Assembly: GCA_003526435.1 (NCBI GenBank)
Contig: DPWF01000069.1
Location: 1 to 31,817 of the forward strand
Length of the DNA: 31,817 nt
Direction: 5' to 3'
Origin: Chitinophagaceae bacterium
GTDB lineage: Bacteria > Bacteroidota > Bacteroidia > Chitinophagales > Chitinophagaceae
Each line of letters starts with the position of its first letter. The first letter of the stretch is position 1. This document shows, in pieces, positions 16,600 through 24,090 of this stretch. The notes below the pieces were generated by a model that was not told where the DNA came from, ran no database searches, and was given only the letters and a program-made list of their open reading frames with translations. The translations under genes were made by a program, and so were the position numbers.

Positions 16600-17505
16600 A
16601 TGCATTCATCCAGAAGATCGTTTTTAAAGAATAGTGGTCTTGCCTTAGCTGCCACTACATTATTACCACGTGATTTATTTTCACAGAGCAATGCCAAAAT
16701 GCTTACCGGTGTGCAGTTGTATTCTGTTCGTGCCGCCATGAGCAAAGACCCATTAGGCACCCTAAAAGCATTGGCCGAAATGGGATATAAATATGTAGAA
16801 CATGCCAATTATGTAAACCGCAAGTTCTATGGTTATACTGCCAAAGAATTTAAAAAGATACTCAATGATCTCGGTATGCAAATGCCCAGTGGACATACCG
16901 TTATGGGTAAAGCACATTGGGATGCTACTAAAAAACAGTTCACCGATCTCTGGAAATATACCGTTGAAGATGCCGCAGAAATGGGGCAGGAACTGGTGAT
17001 CAGTCCATGGTTAGATGCCGACCTCCGTAAAACATACGACGAAATGTTGGCCTATATGGAAGTATTCAACAAAAGTGGTGAATTGTGTAAAGCTGCAGGA
17101 ATGCGCTTCGGCTACCATAACCATGATTTTGAATTTACGGCCACACTCAATGGACAGAAAGTATATGATATCATTTTAAAAAATACCGATCCCAACCTTG
17201 TTGTACAACAGCTCGATATGGGCAACCTTTATCATACCGGCGTAAACGCACTGGAGATCGTGAATAATTATCCCGGTCGTTTTGTTTCTGTACATGTAAA
17301 AGATGAAACCAAAACAGCCGATGGTAAATCTTTTGAAAGTACTATCCTCGGAAAAGGTGTGGCCAATACCAAAGCCATTACCGATCTCTGTAAAACAAAA
17401 GGTGGCACATTACACTTTATCATTGAACAGGAAGCCTACCAGGGTATTGACCCTATTGAATGTGTAAAGCAGGATCTGGCAGTGATGAAACAGTGGGGGT
17501 ATTGA
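16600..17505 (+). CDS. Tat-exported sugar phosphate isomerase/epimerase-like TIM-barrel protein
   Basis: The 301-residue protein begins with a twin-arginine signal (SRRSFLK, Arg5-Arg6, then a hydrophobic stretch and SQS), so it should cross the membrane folded. The rest is an AP_endonuc_2 / xylose isomerase-like barrel: YKYVEHANY, GYHNHDFEF (His173-Phe179), QLDMGNLYHTG with Asp206, VHVKDE with His232, and FIIEQE with Glu276. These Asp, His and Glu residues are the probable metal ligands by family pattern. Substrate is probably a sugar or inositol derivative and cannot be fixed from sequence. Tat export is common for Bacteroidota members. A possible -7 box TATATTTA lies at 16575-16582. Confidence 0.9.
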   Translation: MHSSRRSFLKNSGLALAATTLLPRDLFSQSNAKMLTGVQLYSVRAAMSKDPLGTLKALAEMGYKYVEHANYVNRKFYGYTAKEFKKILNDLGMQMPSGHTVMGKAHWDATKKQFTDLWKYTVEDAAEMGQELVISPWLDADLRKTYDEMLAYMEVFNKSGELCKAAGMRFGYHNHDFEFTATLNGQKVYDIILKNTDPNLVVQQLDMGNLYHTGVNALEIVNNYPGRFVSVHVKDETKTADGKSFESTILGKGVANTKAITDLCKTKGGTLHFIIEQEAYQGIDPIECVKQDLAVMKQWGY

Positions 17506-17510
17506 GGAAA

Positions 17511-17540
17511 GCTATGAGCTATTAGCTTCTAGCTACGAGT
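17511..17540 (+). repeat. GCTnnnA heptamer array, arm 1
   Basis: Four successive 7-bp units (GCTATGA, GCTATTA, GCTTCTA, GCTACGA) follow the stop of the isomerase-like gene by five bases. The last units can form a 5-bp hairpin (17523-17535) followed by a T-run from 17540, which may end that transcript. An inverted partner is at 17603-17632. Confidence 0.65.
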
Positions 17541-17602
17541 TTTTTACTCAATTACAAATGACTCTATGTAATCTCTGCTTTCTCTCGTTCTCTTCGGTAA
17601 AT

Positions 17603-17632
17603 ACTCGTGGCTCGCAGCTCACGGCTAGCAGC
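17603..17632 (-). repeat. GCTnnnA-type heptamer array, arm 2 (inverted)
   Basis: Read on the minus strand these 30 bases again split into 7-bp units (GCTGCTA, GCCGTGA, GCTGCGA, GCCACGA). They match arm 1 at 21 of 30 positions in inverted orientation. The shared period and pattern are stronger than the base identity, suggesting an old or evolving repeat family in the gap before the acylase gene. Confidence 0.6.
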
Positions 17633-17688
17633 CTTTGACGAACAATGGCGAAGCTTGCTTATATTTGGTATTCCTCAAAACCAATACC

Positions 17689-19860
17689 ATGCGATTACTG
17701 CTTTGTTGTTTATTGTTTTCTTCTTTTTCCATTGCACAATCATTTACACCTGCTGAAATAAAACGCTGGGAAGCACAGGTTAAAACTGTTACCATCATTA
17801 AAGACAAATGGGGCATTCCACATATTTATGGTAAGACTGATGCCGATGCTGTTTTTGGTTTACTGTATGCACAATGCGAAGAAAATTTTAACCGGGTTGA
17901 AAGAAATTATTTAGAAGTATTGGGCCGTCAGGCAGAAGCCGATGGAGAACGGATGTTATACGCCGATCTGCAAATGCGTTTAATTGTAGACAGCGCCGCC
18001 GCTATTAAAGATTATCATAACAGTCCGACATGGTTTAAAAAACTGCTGGATGCTTTTGCAGATGGCATCAACTACTATCTCTATACACATCCTGAAACAA
18101 AACCAAAAGTGCTTACCCGTTTTGAGCCCTGGTTTCACCTGATGTTTACAGACGGTAGTGTATCGGCCACCAGAACAGGTGGTATTGCATTGGATGAAGT
18201 AAGAAGTTTTTACAGTGGTAATAAAAATGCAACAGCTTATCAGCCTGTTATCAATAAAGATGTGGAGCTGAGTGGTTCCAATGGTTTTGCCATTGCACCC
18301 AAACTCACTGCAAACGGAAATGCCATTCTTTATATCAATCCACATGTACCCTTTTATTTCAGACCCGAGATGCAGATGGTGAGTGAAGAAGGATTGAACG
18401 CCTATGGCGCCGTTACCTGGGGTCAGATGTTTGTGTACCAGGGTTTCAACGAACACTGCGGATGGATGCATACCACGGGTTATGCAGATGTTGCAGACCT
18501 CTATGAAGAAAAAGTTACCAAAGTAAATGATAACTGGCTCTATGAGTATGAGAAAGAAATGAAACGCATCAATACAAAACCCATCACAGTCAGCTACCTG
18601 AAAGATGGCAAACAGGTAGCTGTGCCTTTCACGGGTTTCTACACCCATCATGGACCTGTTATGGGTAACCGGAATGGAAAATGGCTGGCGTTGAAAGAAT
18701 TCAATCGTTCATTAAGTGCATTGATTCAGTCATGGGTAAGTACCAAAGCCAATAACCTGAATGAGTTTAAGGAAGCCATGCGTTTGTTGTCGAATACCAC
18801 CAACAATACTGTGTATGCCGATGACAAAGGCAATATCGCTTACTGGCATGGCGATTTTGTTCCGAAACGCAATCCTGCGTATGATTATTCCAGACCTGTT
18901 GACGGAAGTATTAAAGCCACTGAATGGATGGGTGCCCATAAACTGGAAGAAATTGTACAGGTGCATAACCCATCGGTTGGTTGGATTCAGAACTGTAATT
19001 CAACACCATTTACTGCATCGGGTAAAGACAGTCCGGATAAAAATAAATATCCGTCTTATATGGCGCCTGACGGACAAAACGCAAGAGGTATCAATGCCGC
19101 CCGTTTATTGGAAAAAGCCAATAACCTGAGTTTAGATAAAATCATTGAACTCGGCTACAACCGTTACCTCGCTGCTTTTGATTTTCTGATACCGGCACTT
19201 GTGAAAGATTATGCTGCGTACAATGGCCCATTAAAAACGGAACTGAAAGAAGCAGTTGATCTGTTAGCTGCGTGGGATAAGACTTCTTCTCTCAACTCTG
19301 TGGCTACTACCATTGCCATCGACTGGGCCAATCAGCTCAGTCAGTTTGCACCGCGTGCCGAAACCATGGAAGAAGGAACCAATTCAGTGAAACGTTATGA
19401 AGACATGGCCAATGCTACTCCACAGCAAAAGCTGGAGTCGCTGAAAAAAGTATTGGATGACTTAACCAAAACCTATGGGAACTGGCGCCAGCCCTGGGGC
19501 GATATTAATCGTTACCAGCGAGTGGCCGATGGACAACGTTTTGATGACAGCAAACCCAGTATAGCTGTTCCATTATCTTCTTCACGCTGGGGTTCATTAC
19601 CTGCATTTGAAAGCAGATCGGGTAATGGTTTTAATAAACGTTATGGCACTTCGGGAAACAGTTTTATTGCAGCAGTGGAATTTGGTAAAAGACTAAAAGC
19701 CAAAACCATTCTTACCGGCGGACAAAGCACCGATCCCAATTCACCCAACTTTACCGATCAGGCAGATGGATTTGTAAATGGGAAGTTTAAAGATATTTTC
19801 TTTTATAAGGAAGATGTGTTGAAGAATAAAGTGAAGATGTATCATCCAGGAGAGAGATAG
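17689..19860 (+). CDS. Penicillin-acylase-family Ntn hydrolase
   Basis: The 723-residue protein belongs to the penicillin amidase / acylhomoserine lactone acylase family, which cleaves amide bonds after autoproteolytic maturation in the periplasm. ATG at 17689 gives a signal peptide (MRLLLCCLLFSSFSIAQ); the frame is open upstream to a TTG at 17635, which lacks one. Residues about 30-190 form the alpha chain (DKWGIPHIYGKTDADA is the family start). The autocleavage site is Gly196-Ser197 in LSGSNGFAI, so Ser197 becomes the nucleophile. The beta chain ends with PWGDINRYQRV and TGGQSTDPNSPNFTDQ, both family hallmarks. The substrate, whether a beta-lactam, a lactone signal or a peptide amide, cannot be told from sequence. 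Confidence 0.92.
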   Translation: MRLLLCCLLFSSFSIAQSFTPAEIKRWEAQVKTVTIIKDKWGIPHIYGKTDADAVFGLLYAQCEENFNRVERNYLEVLGRQAEADGERMLYADLQMRLIVDSAAAIKDYHNSPTWFKKLLDAFADGINYYLYTHPETKPKVLTRFEPWFHLMFTDGSVSATRTGGIALDEVRSFYSGNKNATAYQPVINKDVELSGSNGFAIAPKLTANGNAILYINPHVPFYFRPEMQMVSEEGLNAYGAVTWGQMFVYQGFNEHCGWMHTTGYADVADLYEEKVTKVNDNWLYEYEKEMKRINTKPITVSYLKDGKQVAVPFTGFYTHHGPVMGNRNGKWLALKEFNRSLSALIQSWVSTKANNLNEFKEAMRLLSNTTNNTVYADDKGNIAYWHGDFVPKRNPAYDYSRPVDGSIKATEWMGAHKLEEIVQVHNPSVGWIQNCNSTPFTASGKDSPDKNKYPSYMAPDGQNARGINAARLLEKANNLSLDKIIELGYNRYLAAFDFLIPALVKDYAAYNGPLKTELKEAVDLLAAWDKTSSLNSVATTIAIDWANQLSQFAPRAETMEEGTNSVKRYEDMANATPQQKLESLKKVLDDLTKTYGNWRQPWGDINRYQRVADGQRFDDSKPSIAVPLSSSRWGSLPAFESRSGNGFNKRYGTSGNSFIAAVEFGKRLKAKTILTGGQSTDPNSPNFTDQADGFVNGKFKDIFFYKEDVLKNKVKMYHPGER

Positions 19861-19861
19861 T

Positions 19862-19889
19862 GAACAGAAGAACAGAGAAATAAGGAATG
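19862..19889 (+). repeat. Copy 2 of the gene-oriented 3'-end repeat (28 bp)
   Basis: This 28-bp sequence starts one base after the acylase stop codon and is perfectly repeated, in inverted orientation, at 20842-20869. Orientation relative to the gene that ends beside it is the same in both copies. The two also form inverted ends around the DUF1801 and small secreted genes. Confidence 0.8.
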
Positions 19890-19934
19890 TCCAAATGAGG
19901 AAGTGTTTTTTTATTCTTAAAAATAGGCCAGTAG

Positions 19935-20306
19935 ATGGATGAGGCGTTGCATGATTATTATTTGAATAAAATAGAAGCAGTTAAAAGCTGTTTGCTTGCT
20001 TTACGCGGTATTATACTTCAGCAGGATATTATGATTACTGAAACGCAGAAATATGGAATGCCCTGTTTCTGTTATAAGAAAAAGGCATTCTGTTATTTAT
20101 GGACAGATAAAAAGACCGATGAGCCATATTTGCTGATGGTGGAAGGCGCTTACCTTAATCACACGCTATTAGAACTGGGTGAAAGAAAGAGAATGAAAAT
20201 CTTAAGGGTTAATGCTACTAAAGATTTACCCATAAAAACCATTGAACTTATTTTGCAACAAGCATTGGATTTGTATAGAAAAGGAGTGATAAAAATTAAA
20301 GAATGA
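19935..20306 (+). CDS. DUF1801 (YdhG-like) family protein
   Basis: The 123-residue cytoplasmic protein matches the DUF1801 pattern: an N-terminal helix, then MITETQKYGMPCFCYKKKAFCYLW, a strand-rich centre and a C-terminal helix (TIELILQQALDLYRKG). The family is common in Bacteroidota, has no proven activity and is structurally related to small SCP2/frataxin-like folds. Its stop overlaps the ATG of the longest reading frame of the next gene (ATGA at 20303-20306), so the two are probably co-transcribed. Confidence 0.85.
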   Translation: MDEALHDYYLNKIEAVKSCLLALRGIILQQDIMITETQKYGMPCFCYKKKAFCYLWTDKKTDEPYLLMVEGAYLNHTLLELGERKRMKILRVNATKDLPIKTIELILQQALDLYRKGVIKIKE

Positions 20307-20359
20307 TACACAGTTATTCTCCTGTGTTGATCGCTAACCACCAAATACAGAAATTAAAG

Positions 20360-20797
20360 ATGAACCGCCATTTGTTTGTATGTTTTAAGTTAACCATTTT
20401 ATTGGTTGTATTAGTACAGCATAGAGATGTACAAGCTCAATCTGCAGTATATATATGTAAAGAAACCGGCCGTTGGGGTGTTGCGTGGGATGATGGTAAC
20501 GCACCACGAATGTCTATGGAACAAACAAAAAAAGAAGCCTTGAAAAGATGTACAGATTGGGGCGGGAAAGACTGTCAGCTATTTTTTAGTACAACCAATA
20601 AAGGATGGTACAGCTTTTTTCAGGGAGGTGAAAAAGGAAAATATGTTTTCGCTATTGGAAAATCGCTGGTATCTGAAAAAGAATCCATGAAAAATGCCAT
20701 GGATGATTATCTACAGAAAGGTGGCATTATTCAACCAGGTTGTGAAACTTCGAGTTGGCACACGCCGAAAGATGCAATCACCAAAAAGAAAAATTAG
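20360..20797 (+). CDS. Small secreted protein, possibly DUF4189-like
   Basis: The 145-residue protein starts at the ATG at 20360, which gives a signal peptide (LTILLVVLVQHRDVQAQ); the same frame could begin at the ATG at 20303, adding 19 residues and overlapping the DUF1801 stop. The mature part (TGRWGVAWDDGN, then a helix MSMEQTKKEALKRC, then GGKDCQLFFSTTNKGW) resembles the DUF4189 layout of glycine/aromatic strand, helix ending in Cys, and a second Cys. The two cysteines could pair outside the cytoplasm. The family match is weak. No function is proposed. Confidence 0.75.
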   Translation: MNRHLFVCFKLTILLVVLVQHRDVQAQSAVYICKETGRWGVAWDDGNAPRMSMEQTKKEALKRCTDWGGKDCQLFFSTTNKGWYSFFQGGEKGKYVFAIGKSLVSEKESMKNAMDDYLQKGGIIQPGCETSSWHTPKDAITKKKN

Positions 20798-20841
20798 CCC
20801 TAATTGTTACCTAACTAACAAAAGCAACGACACCACTTTCT

Positions 20842-20869
20842 CATTCCTTATTTCTCTGTTCTTCTGTTC
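20842..20869 (-). repeat. Copy 3 of the gene-oriented 3'-end repeat (28 bp)
   Basis: A perfect inverted match to 19862-19889. On the minus strand it begins 18 bases after the stop of the SRPBCC gene at 20888, again in the same orientation relative to that gene. Confidence 0.8.
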
Positions 20870-20887
20870 CTGATTAACCCGGCTCTT

Positions 20888-21382
20888 TCATTTATCTGGC
20901 AGTCCCCATTTCTTTACTAATTCTTCGTTCAGTCCACCTTCTTTGGCATTGGGTTTACCTTGTCCGGTGGTAATCAGTTGTTGCAGGCTACCTTGTATAT
21001 AACCTGTCCAGGCATCATTACAAACCTGGTAACATTCGCATTCGGGTACCAGACCTTCATGTGTAAAGATGATACTTGTTTTACCTTCCACCTCGGTAAT
21101 ATCAAAAATCAACCGGGTGTTCACCCATTCTGTTTTGTCTTCTATAAAACTAAACTGGTTATCCAACACCAGGTAAACCAGTTTTTTGTCGGGCACCAAT
21201 TCTATTAATTTTAATTTACACAAATGCACTTCTTTATAATGATAAAAGAATGTTTCACCAGGTTGGTCCGTTTCTCCCTGTATCTCTTCCGACCACCATG
21301 CTTTAAAATTTGTAATGGCTTTAAAAGCAACTGCCGGGCTTTGGGTAACCAGCAACCTTGATGTATAATTTTTTGCCTGCAT
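20888..21382 (-). CDS. SRPBCC / AHSA1-like domain protein
   Basis: The 164-residue protein has the START-like fold of the AHSA1 (Activator of Hsp90 ATPase homologue) family, a small hydrophobic-ligand cavity. Visible features are the opening strand (TSRLLVTQSPAVAFKAIT), FKAWWSEEI after helix 1, LVPDKKLVYLV, TRLIFDITEVEGKTSIIFTHEGL and the long C-terminal helix (CNDAWTGYIQGSLQQLI). It is a paralogue of the next gene upstream (FTHEGLVPECECY here, FTHKGLTPDVECY there) with a 25-residue polar tail. The genes lie 44 bp apart and should share a transcript from the promoter at 21889-21918. Ligand unknown. Confidence 0.88.
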   Translation of the reverse strand: MQAKNYTSRLLVTQSPAVAFKAITNFKAWWSEEIQGETDQPGETFFYHYKEVHLCKLKLIELVPDKKLVYLVLDNQFSFIEDKTEWVNTRLIFDITEVEGKTSIIFTHEGLVPECECYQVCNDAWTGYIQGSLQQLITTGQGKPNAKEGGLNEELVKKWGLPDK

Positions 21383-21426
21383 CTTATTGATATTTGGAAT
21401 TAAAATTTATCGCTCCGAAGAAGCTC

Positions 21427-21870
21427 TTATATTTTTTCGGGGTTGAGCAAAGGCTGCAACTTGCCATGTAAATATTGCGACCAGGCGGGTGTGCAACTAT
21501 CATAACATTCCACATCGGGTGTTAAACCTTTGTGTGTAAAACGAATATGTACATGGCCCTCTTCCTGTACAATTTCAAATACAAGACGGGTACCGGTCCA
21601 TTCATCCTGTTTTTTTAGAAAGCTGAGTTTACTCTCTGTTACGAGCCAGACTACTTTTTTATGAGGCACCAATTCTACGAGTTGCTGGCGGGAATAATGA
21701 GCGCCATCTCCTGCGTTAAAACTAAAAACATCATTGAGTGATCTCGTTTCTCCTTCGAATGATTCATTAAAATACCCCGACCACCATTTTCGAACATCAA
21801 GGATAATGCTAAATACTTCTTCCACCGGAAGGATGGTAGTAAGTGTGCGGGTAAAGTCAGTTGTTATCAT
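21427..21870 (-). CDS. SRPBCC / AHSA1-like domain protein (paralogue)
   Basis: The 147-residue protein is a tandem duplicate of the AHSA1-like gene that follows it. Shared elements are VRKWWSGYF, LVPHKKVVWLV, TRLVFEIVQEEGHVHIRFTHKGL and the C-terminal helix (CTPAWSQYLHGKLQPLL). It starts at ATG 21870, about 15 bases from the predicted transcription start. It is first in a two-gene operon divergent from a DJ-1/AraC regulator, which probably controls it. A role in stress or small-molecule response is an inference from that pairing. Confidence 0.88.
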   Translation of the reverse strand: MITTDFTRTLTTILPVEEVFSIILDVRKWWSGYFNESFEGETRSLNDVFSFNAGDGAHYSRQQLVELVPHKKVVWLVTESKLSFLKKQDEWTGTRLVFEIVQEEGHVHIRFTHKGLTPDVECYDSCTPAWSQYLHGKLQPLLNPEKI

Positions 21871-21879
21871 ATATACTGA

Positions 21880-21891
21880 TTGTTATAACAA
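21880..21891. promoter_or_regulatory. 12-bp palindrome overlapping the SRPBCC promoter
   Basis: TTGTTATAACAA is a perfect palindrome that overlaps the -7 box (21889-21896) and the expected transcription start. It is well placed to act as a repressor operator, although short AT-rich palindromes also occur by chance. Confidence 0.4.
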
Positions 21892-21918
21892 ACATATTAT
21901 CTAAACTACACTTTCAAA
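21889..21918 (-). promoter_or_regulatory. Bacteroidota-type promoter of the SRPBCC operon
   Basis: On the minus strand TTTG (21915-21918), an 18-base gap and TATGTTTG (21889-21896) match the Bacteroidota promoter consensus (TTTG, 19-21 bases, TAnnTTTG) apart from one missing spacer base. Transcription should start about 15 bases before the ATG at 21870. Confidence 0.7.
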
Positions 21919-21965
21919 ATGTGTAAAATAGACAATCTGAGGGGGCATTTCAGACATACATCTTA

Positions 21966-21981
21966 TTTACCTTTAGGTAAA
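21966..21981. promoter_or_regulatory. 16-bp palindrome upstream of the DJ-1/AraC gene
   Basis: TTTACCT-TT-AGGTAAA forms a perfect inverted repeat eight bases before the ATG at 21990. It overlaps the likely -7 region (TACCTTTA). It could be the site at which a regulator, perhaps the encoded protein, blocks its own promoter. Confidence 0.45.
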
Positions 21982-21989
21982 CAGATTGT

Positions 21990-22970
21990 ATGAAACATAT
22001 ATCTATTCTGGTTCCGGAAGGACAAAATAACCTGAGCAGTATTGTGGGTACTTACAAAATTTTAAAGCGCGCCAATAGCTATTGGATGGAGCATTCAAAA
22101 AAAGCTGCTTACCAGATTGAGCTGATTGGTCTTTCCGATATGGTAGATTTTCATGATGGTTTATTCAGCGTTCATCCACATAAACATTTGTCGGCTATTG
22201 CACATACCGATCTCATTATCATTCCTTCTCTTAACCATAACTACAACGAAGCCATTAAGGGTAATAAGCCAATGATTGAATGGATTGAAAAACAATACAA
22301 ACAGGGTGCAGCAGTTGCGAGTATTTGTACCGGTGCTTTTTTACTGGCTTCCGCAGGTTTATTGAATGGCAGGGTTTGTTCTACACACTGGGCATTCGCA
22401 GACAAATTCAGAAATATGTTTCCTGAAATAAAACTGCAAACCGATCGTTTGATTACCGATGAAAATGGTATTTATACCAATGGTGGCGCTTTCTCATTTT
22501 TAAACCTGGTACTTTACCTGGTAGAAAAATATTTCGACCGGGCCACAGCCATTTTTTGTTCCAAAGTATTTCAGATTGAAATAGACAGACATAGTCAGTC
22601 TCCGTTTATCATTTTTACCGGACAGAAATTACATAACGACAAAGCCATTAAAGAGGCACAGGTGTATATTGAAAATAACCTGCAGGAAAAAATATCCATC
22701 GAAAACCTGTCGTCGCTGTTTGCGGTTGGCAGACGCAACTTTGACAGGAGATTTATAAAAGCCACGGGTAACACCCCTTTGGAATATGCACAGCGTGTAA
22801 AGATTGAAGCCGCCAAAAAACTACTGGAAACAAGCCGTAAAACCATTCATGAAGTGATGTATGATGTGGGTTATGCCGATATAAAAGCATTTCGGGATCT
22901 GTTCAAAAAAATTACCGGTATCTCACCGCTTTCTTACCGGAATAAATACAATAAGGAGTTTGTATCATGA
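21990..22970 (+). CDS. GlxA-type transcriptional regulator (DJ-1/PfpI domain + AraC HTH)
   Basis: The 326-residue regulator has an N-terminal DJ-1/PfpI domain (about 1-190) with the nucleophile-elbow motif ASICTGAFLLA (Cys113) and THWAFADKF behind it, as in GlxA-like AraC regulators. The C-terminal AraC domain (about 215-326) has both helix-turn-helix units: ISIENLSSLFAVGRRNFDRR and IHEVMYDVGYADIKAFRDLF, ending ITGISPLSYRNKY. It is divergent from the SRPBCC pair with only 119 bp between, containing two palindromes, and is the obvious candidate regulator of that pair. The effector is unknown; the Cys-containing domain may sense small molecules or oxidation. Confidence 0.93.
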   Translation: MKHISILVPEGQNNLSSIVGTYKILKRANSYWMEHSKKAAYQIELIGLSDMVDFHDGLFSVHPHKHLSAIAHTDLIIIPSLNHNYNEAIKGNKPMIEWIEKQYKQGAAVASICTGAFLLASAGLLNGRVCSTHWAFADKFRNMFPEIKLQTDRLITDENGIYTNGGAFSFLNLVLYLVEKYFDRATAIFCSKVFQIEIDRHSQSPFIIFTGQKLHNDKAIKEAQVYIENNLQEKISIENLSSLFAVGRRNFDRRFIKATGNTPLEYAQRVKIEAAKKLLETSRKTIHEVMYDVGYADIKAFRDLFKKITGISPLSYRNKYNKEFVS

Positions 22971-23015
22971 ACGTGATCGGCTTCAGCTTTGTTGATCACT
23001 GACCAGCAAAAGTTA

Positions 23016-23040
23016 AGAACTGTAAATAAATTACTGTTCT
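23016..23040. terminator. Hairpin between convergent genes
   Basis: Arms 23016-23025 and 23031-23040 pair at nine of ten positions around a 5-base loop. It lies between the stop of the regulator gene and the stop of the minus-strand HhH gene, which it overlaps. It may end both transcripts, but the T-tract is weak. Confidence 0.4.
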
Positions 23041-23252
23041 TTAAATTTTAATTCCTCTTTATTTAATGCCTGTCTGAGTATCGGCATTGATGCGGGACCT
23101 ATACCATGAAAAGACAATATCTCCTTTTCAGTATAAGAGGCCAGTTTCTCTACTGTATCAATTCCATGAAACAACAACGCTCTTCTTGCCGGTGAAGGCA
23201 GGAGAGACAAAAAATCATCAGCCGGTTTTTGTTTTTTATCTGGTGTATTCAC
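23031..23252 (-). CDS. Stand-alone RNA polymerase alpha C-terminal-domain-like HhH protein
   Basis: The 73-residue protein consists mainly of a helix-hairpin-helix domain like that of the RNA polymerase alpha C-terminal domain: LLPSPARRALLFHGIDTVEKL, then ILSFHGIGPASMPILRQAL. The start is taken at GTG 23252 (VNTPDKKQK); the longer frame from TTG at 23345 has a hydrophobic, unlike-family extension and is probably not translated. It has the GIG hairpin typical of DNA-backbone contact, so it may bind DNA. Similar small proteins occur in other Bacteroidota, but their role is unknown to me. A TATAATTG box is visible upstream on the minus strand. Confidence 0.7.
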   Translation of the reverse strand: MNTPDKKQKPADDFLSLLPSPARRALLFHGIDTVEKLASYTEKEILSFHGIGPASMPILRQALNKEELKFKEQ

Positions 23253-23384
23253 TTTGCAAACTGTTTGGCAATTATAAACAACGAAAAAATGACTATAATA
23301 CCTGTAAAAGTTAATACAATTTAAAAAATAACTACCTGCAAGCAACTTTTATCTATCATTTTGCGTACAGCCGAAAAAGAAACT

Positions 23385-23825
23385 ATGAAAAAAATAATTT
23401 TATTCGGTGTAATGCTCAGCATGAGCAGTTTACTATGGTTTTCCTGTACTAAAAATTCTGAATTTTCCGACAAGTATGCTTCAGCATCGGCTGGAGTGCT
23501 TACTGCTAACAAAGAGAGAATAGTTAAGTTTTTACTTTCTACCGATAAGTCATTCTCAGAAAAAGATGGTCTCATCACTTTTACCCTGGTAATTCGCGAC
23601 TCGAAACAGAAGGTTTTGTGGGATTCTGTATTAAGCCCAATGCGCATAAAAGATATTCCCGCCAAAGTCAATCAACTGGAAATAGTAAAATCTGTACCAA
23701 ACAATAATCGTTCACTTTTACAGGTTGGCTTTTTGTATGCGATTGAAAATGTGGGTTATTCCTGGCACCTGGATGCTTTCAATGAAGGCGAGTATGAAAA
23801 AGTCATAGACTTTAACTTTCACTAA
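23385..23825 (+). CDS. Putative lipoprotein of unknown function
   Basis: The 146-residue protein starts at ATG 23385 (MKKIILFGVMLSMSSL), with Cys21 in LWFSCTKN as a probable lipid-attachment site; the lipobox is loose, as often in Bacteroidota. The TTG at 23361 would only add a polar extension. The mature protein has a strand-rich core (GLITFTLVIRDSKQKVLWDS, QLEIVKSVPNNNRSLLQVGF, WHLDAFNEGEYEKVIDFNF) that could be an Ig-like or lipocalin-like fold. No family was recognised. It stands alone on the plus strand. Confidence 0.75.
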   Translation: MKKIILFGVMLSMSSLLWFSCTKNSEFSDKYASASAGVLTANKERIVKFLLSTDKSFSEKDGLITFTLVIRDSKQKVLWDSVLSPMRIKDIPAKVNQLEIVKSVPNNNRSLLQVGFLYAIENVGYSWHLDAFNEGEYEKVIDFNFH

Positions 23826-23884
23826 CAGCTATTTTACTAACTAAAGCGTGAACAAGCAATTCGTATTGTAAATAACCTATAATA

Positions 23885-24073
23885 TCATCTTTTTTTCTGC
23901 CGCTGAAGATTCTGTGTTACTTGCTGTAATAAAACAATTATCACCAGCCTATATAAAGCCTTGGCCAGGTTCAGTGGTGAAAGGGTTTGCTGCAGGGTAT
24001 TGGTGTTGCTGTCTATGAACTGCACAGTTGTGGTAGCCGGGTTTGACATTGAGGACACAATCATGCACATCAT
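23885..24073 (-). CDS. Doubtful small ORF, 62 residues
   Basis: An ATG-started minus-strand frame encodes a peptide with a polar N-half (SNPATTTVQFIDSNTNTLQQ) and an amphipathic or hydrophobic segment (ALYRLVIIVLLQQVTQNL) ending in basic residues. It lies after the terminator of the peptidase gene and would need its own promoter, which I do not see. It may be non-coding or a decayed gene. Confidence 0.25.
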   Translation of the reverse strand: MMCMIVSSMSNPATTTVQFIDSNTNTLQQTLSPLNLAKALYRLVIIVLLQQVTQNLQRQKKR

Positions 24074-24090
24074 GGTATAAATGCGAAAAC

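Noticed and set aside
17980..18651. Minus-strand open frame of 223 residues inside the acylase gene
   Set aside because: It lies fully within the well-supported Ntn hydrolase gene and has no recognisable domain.
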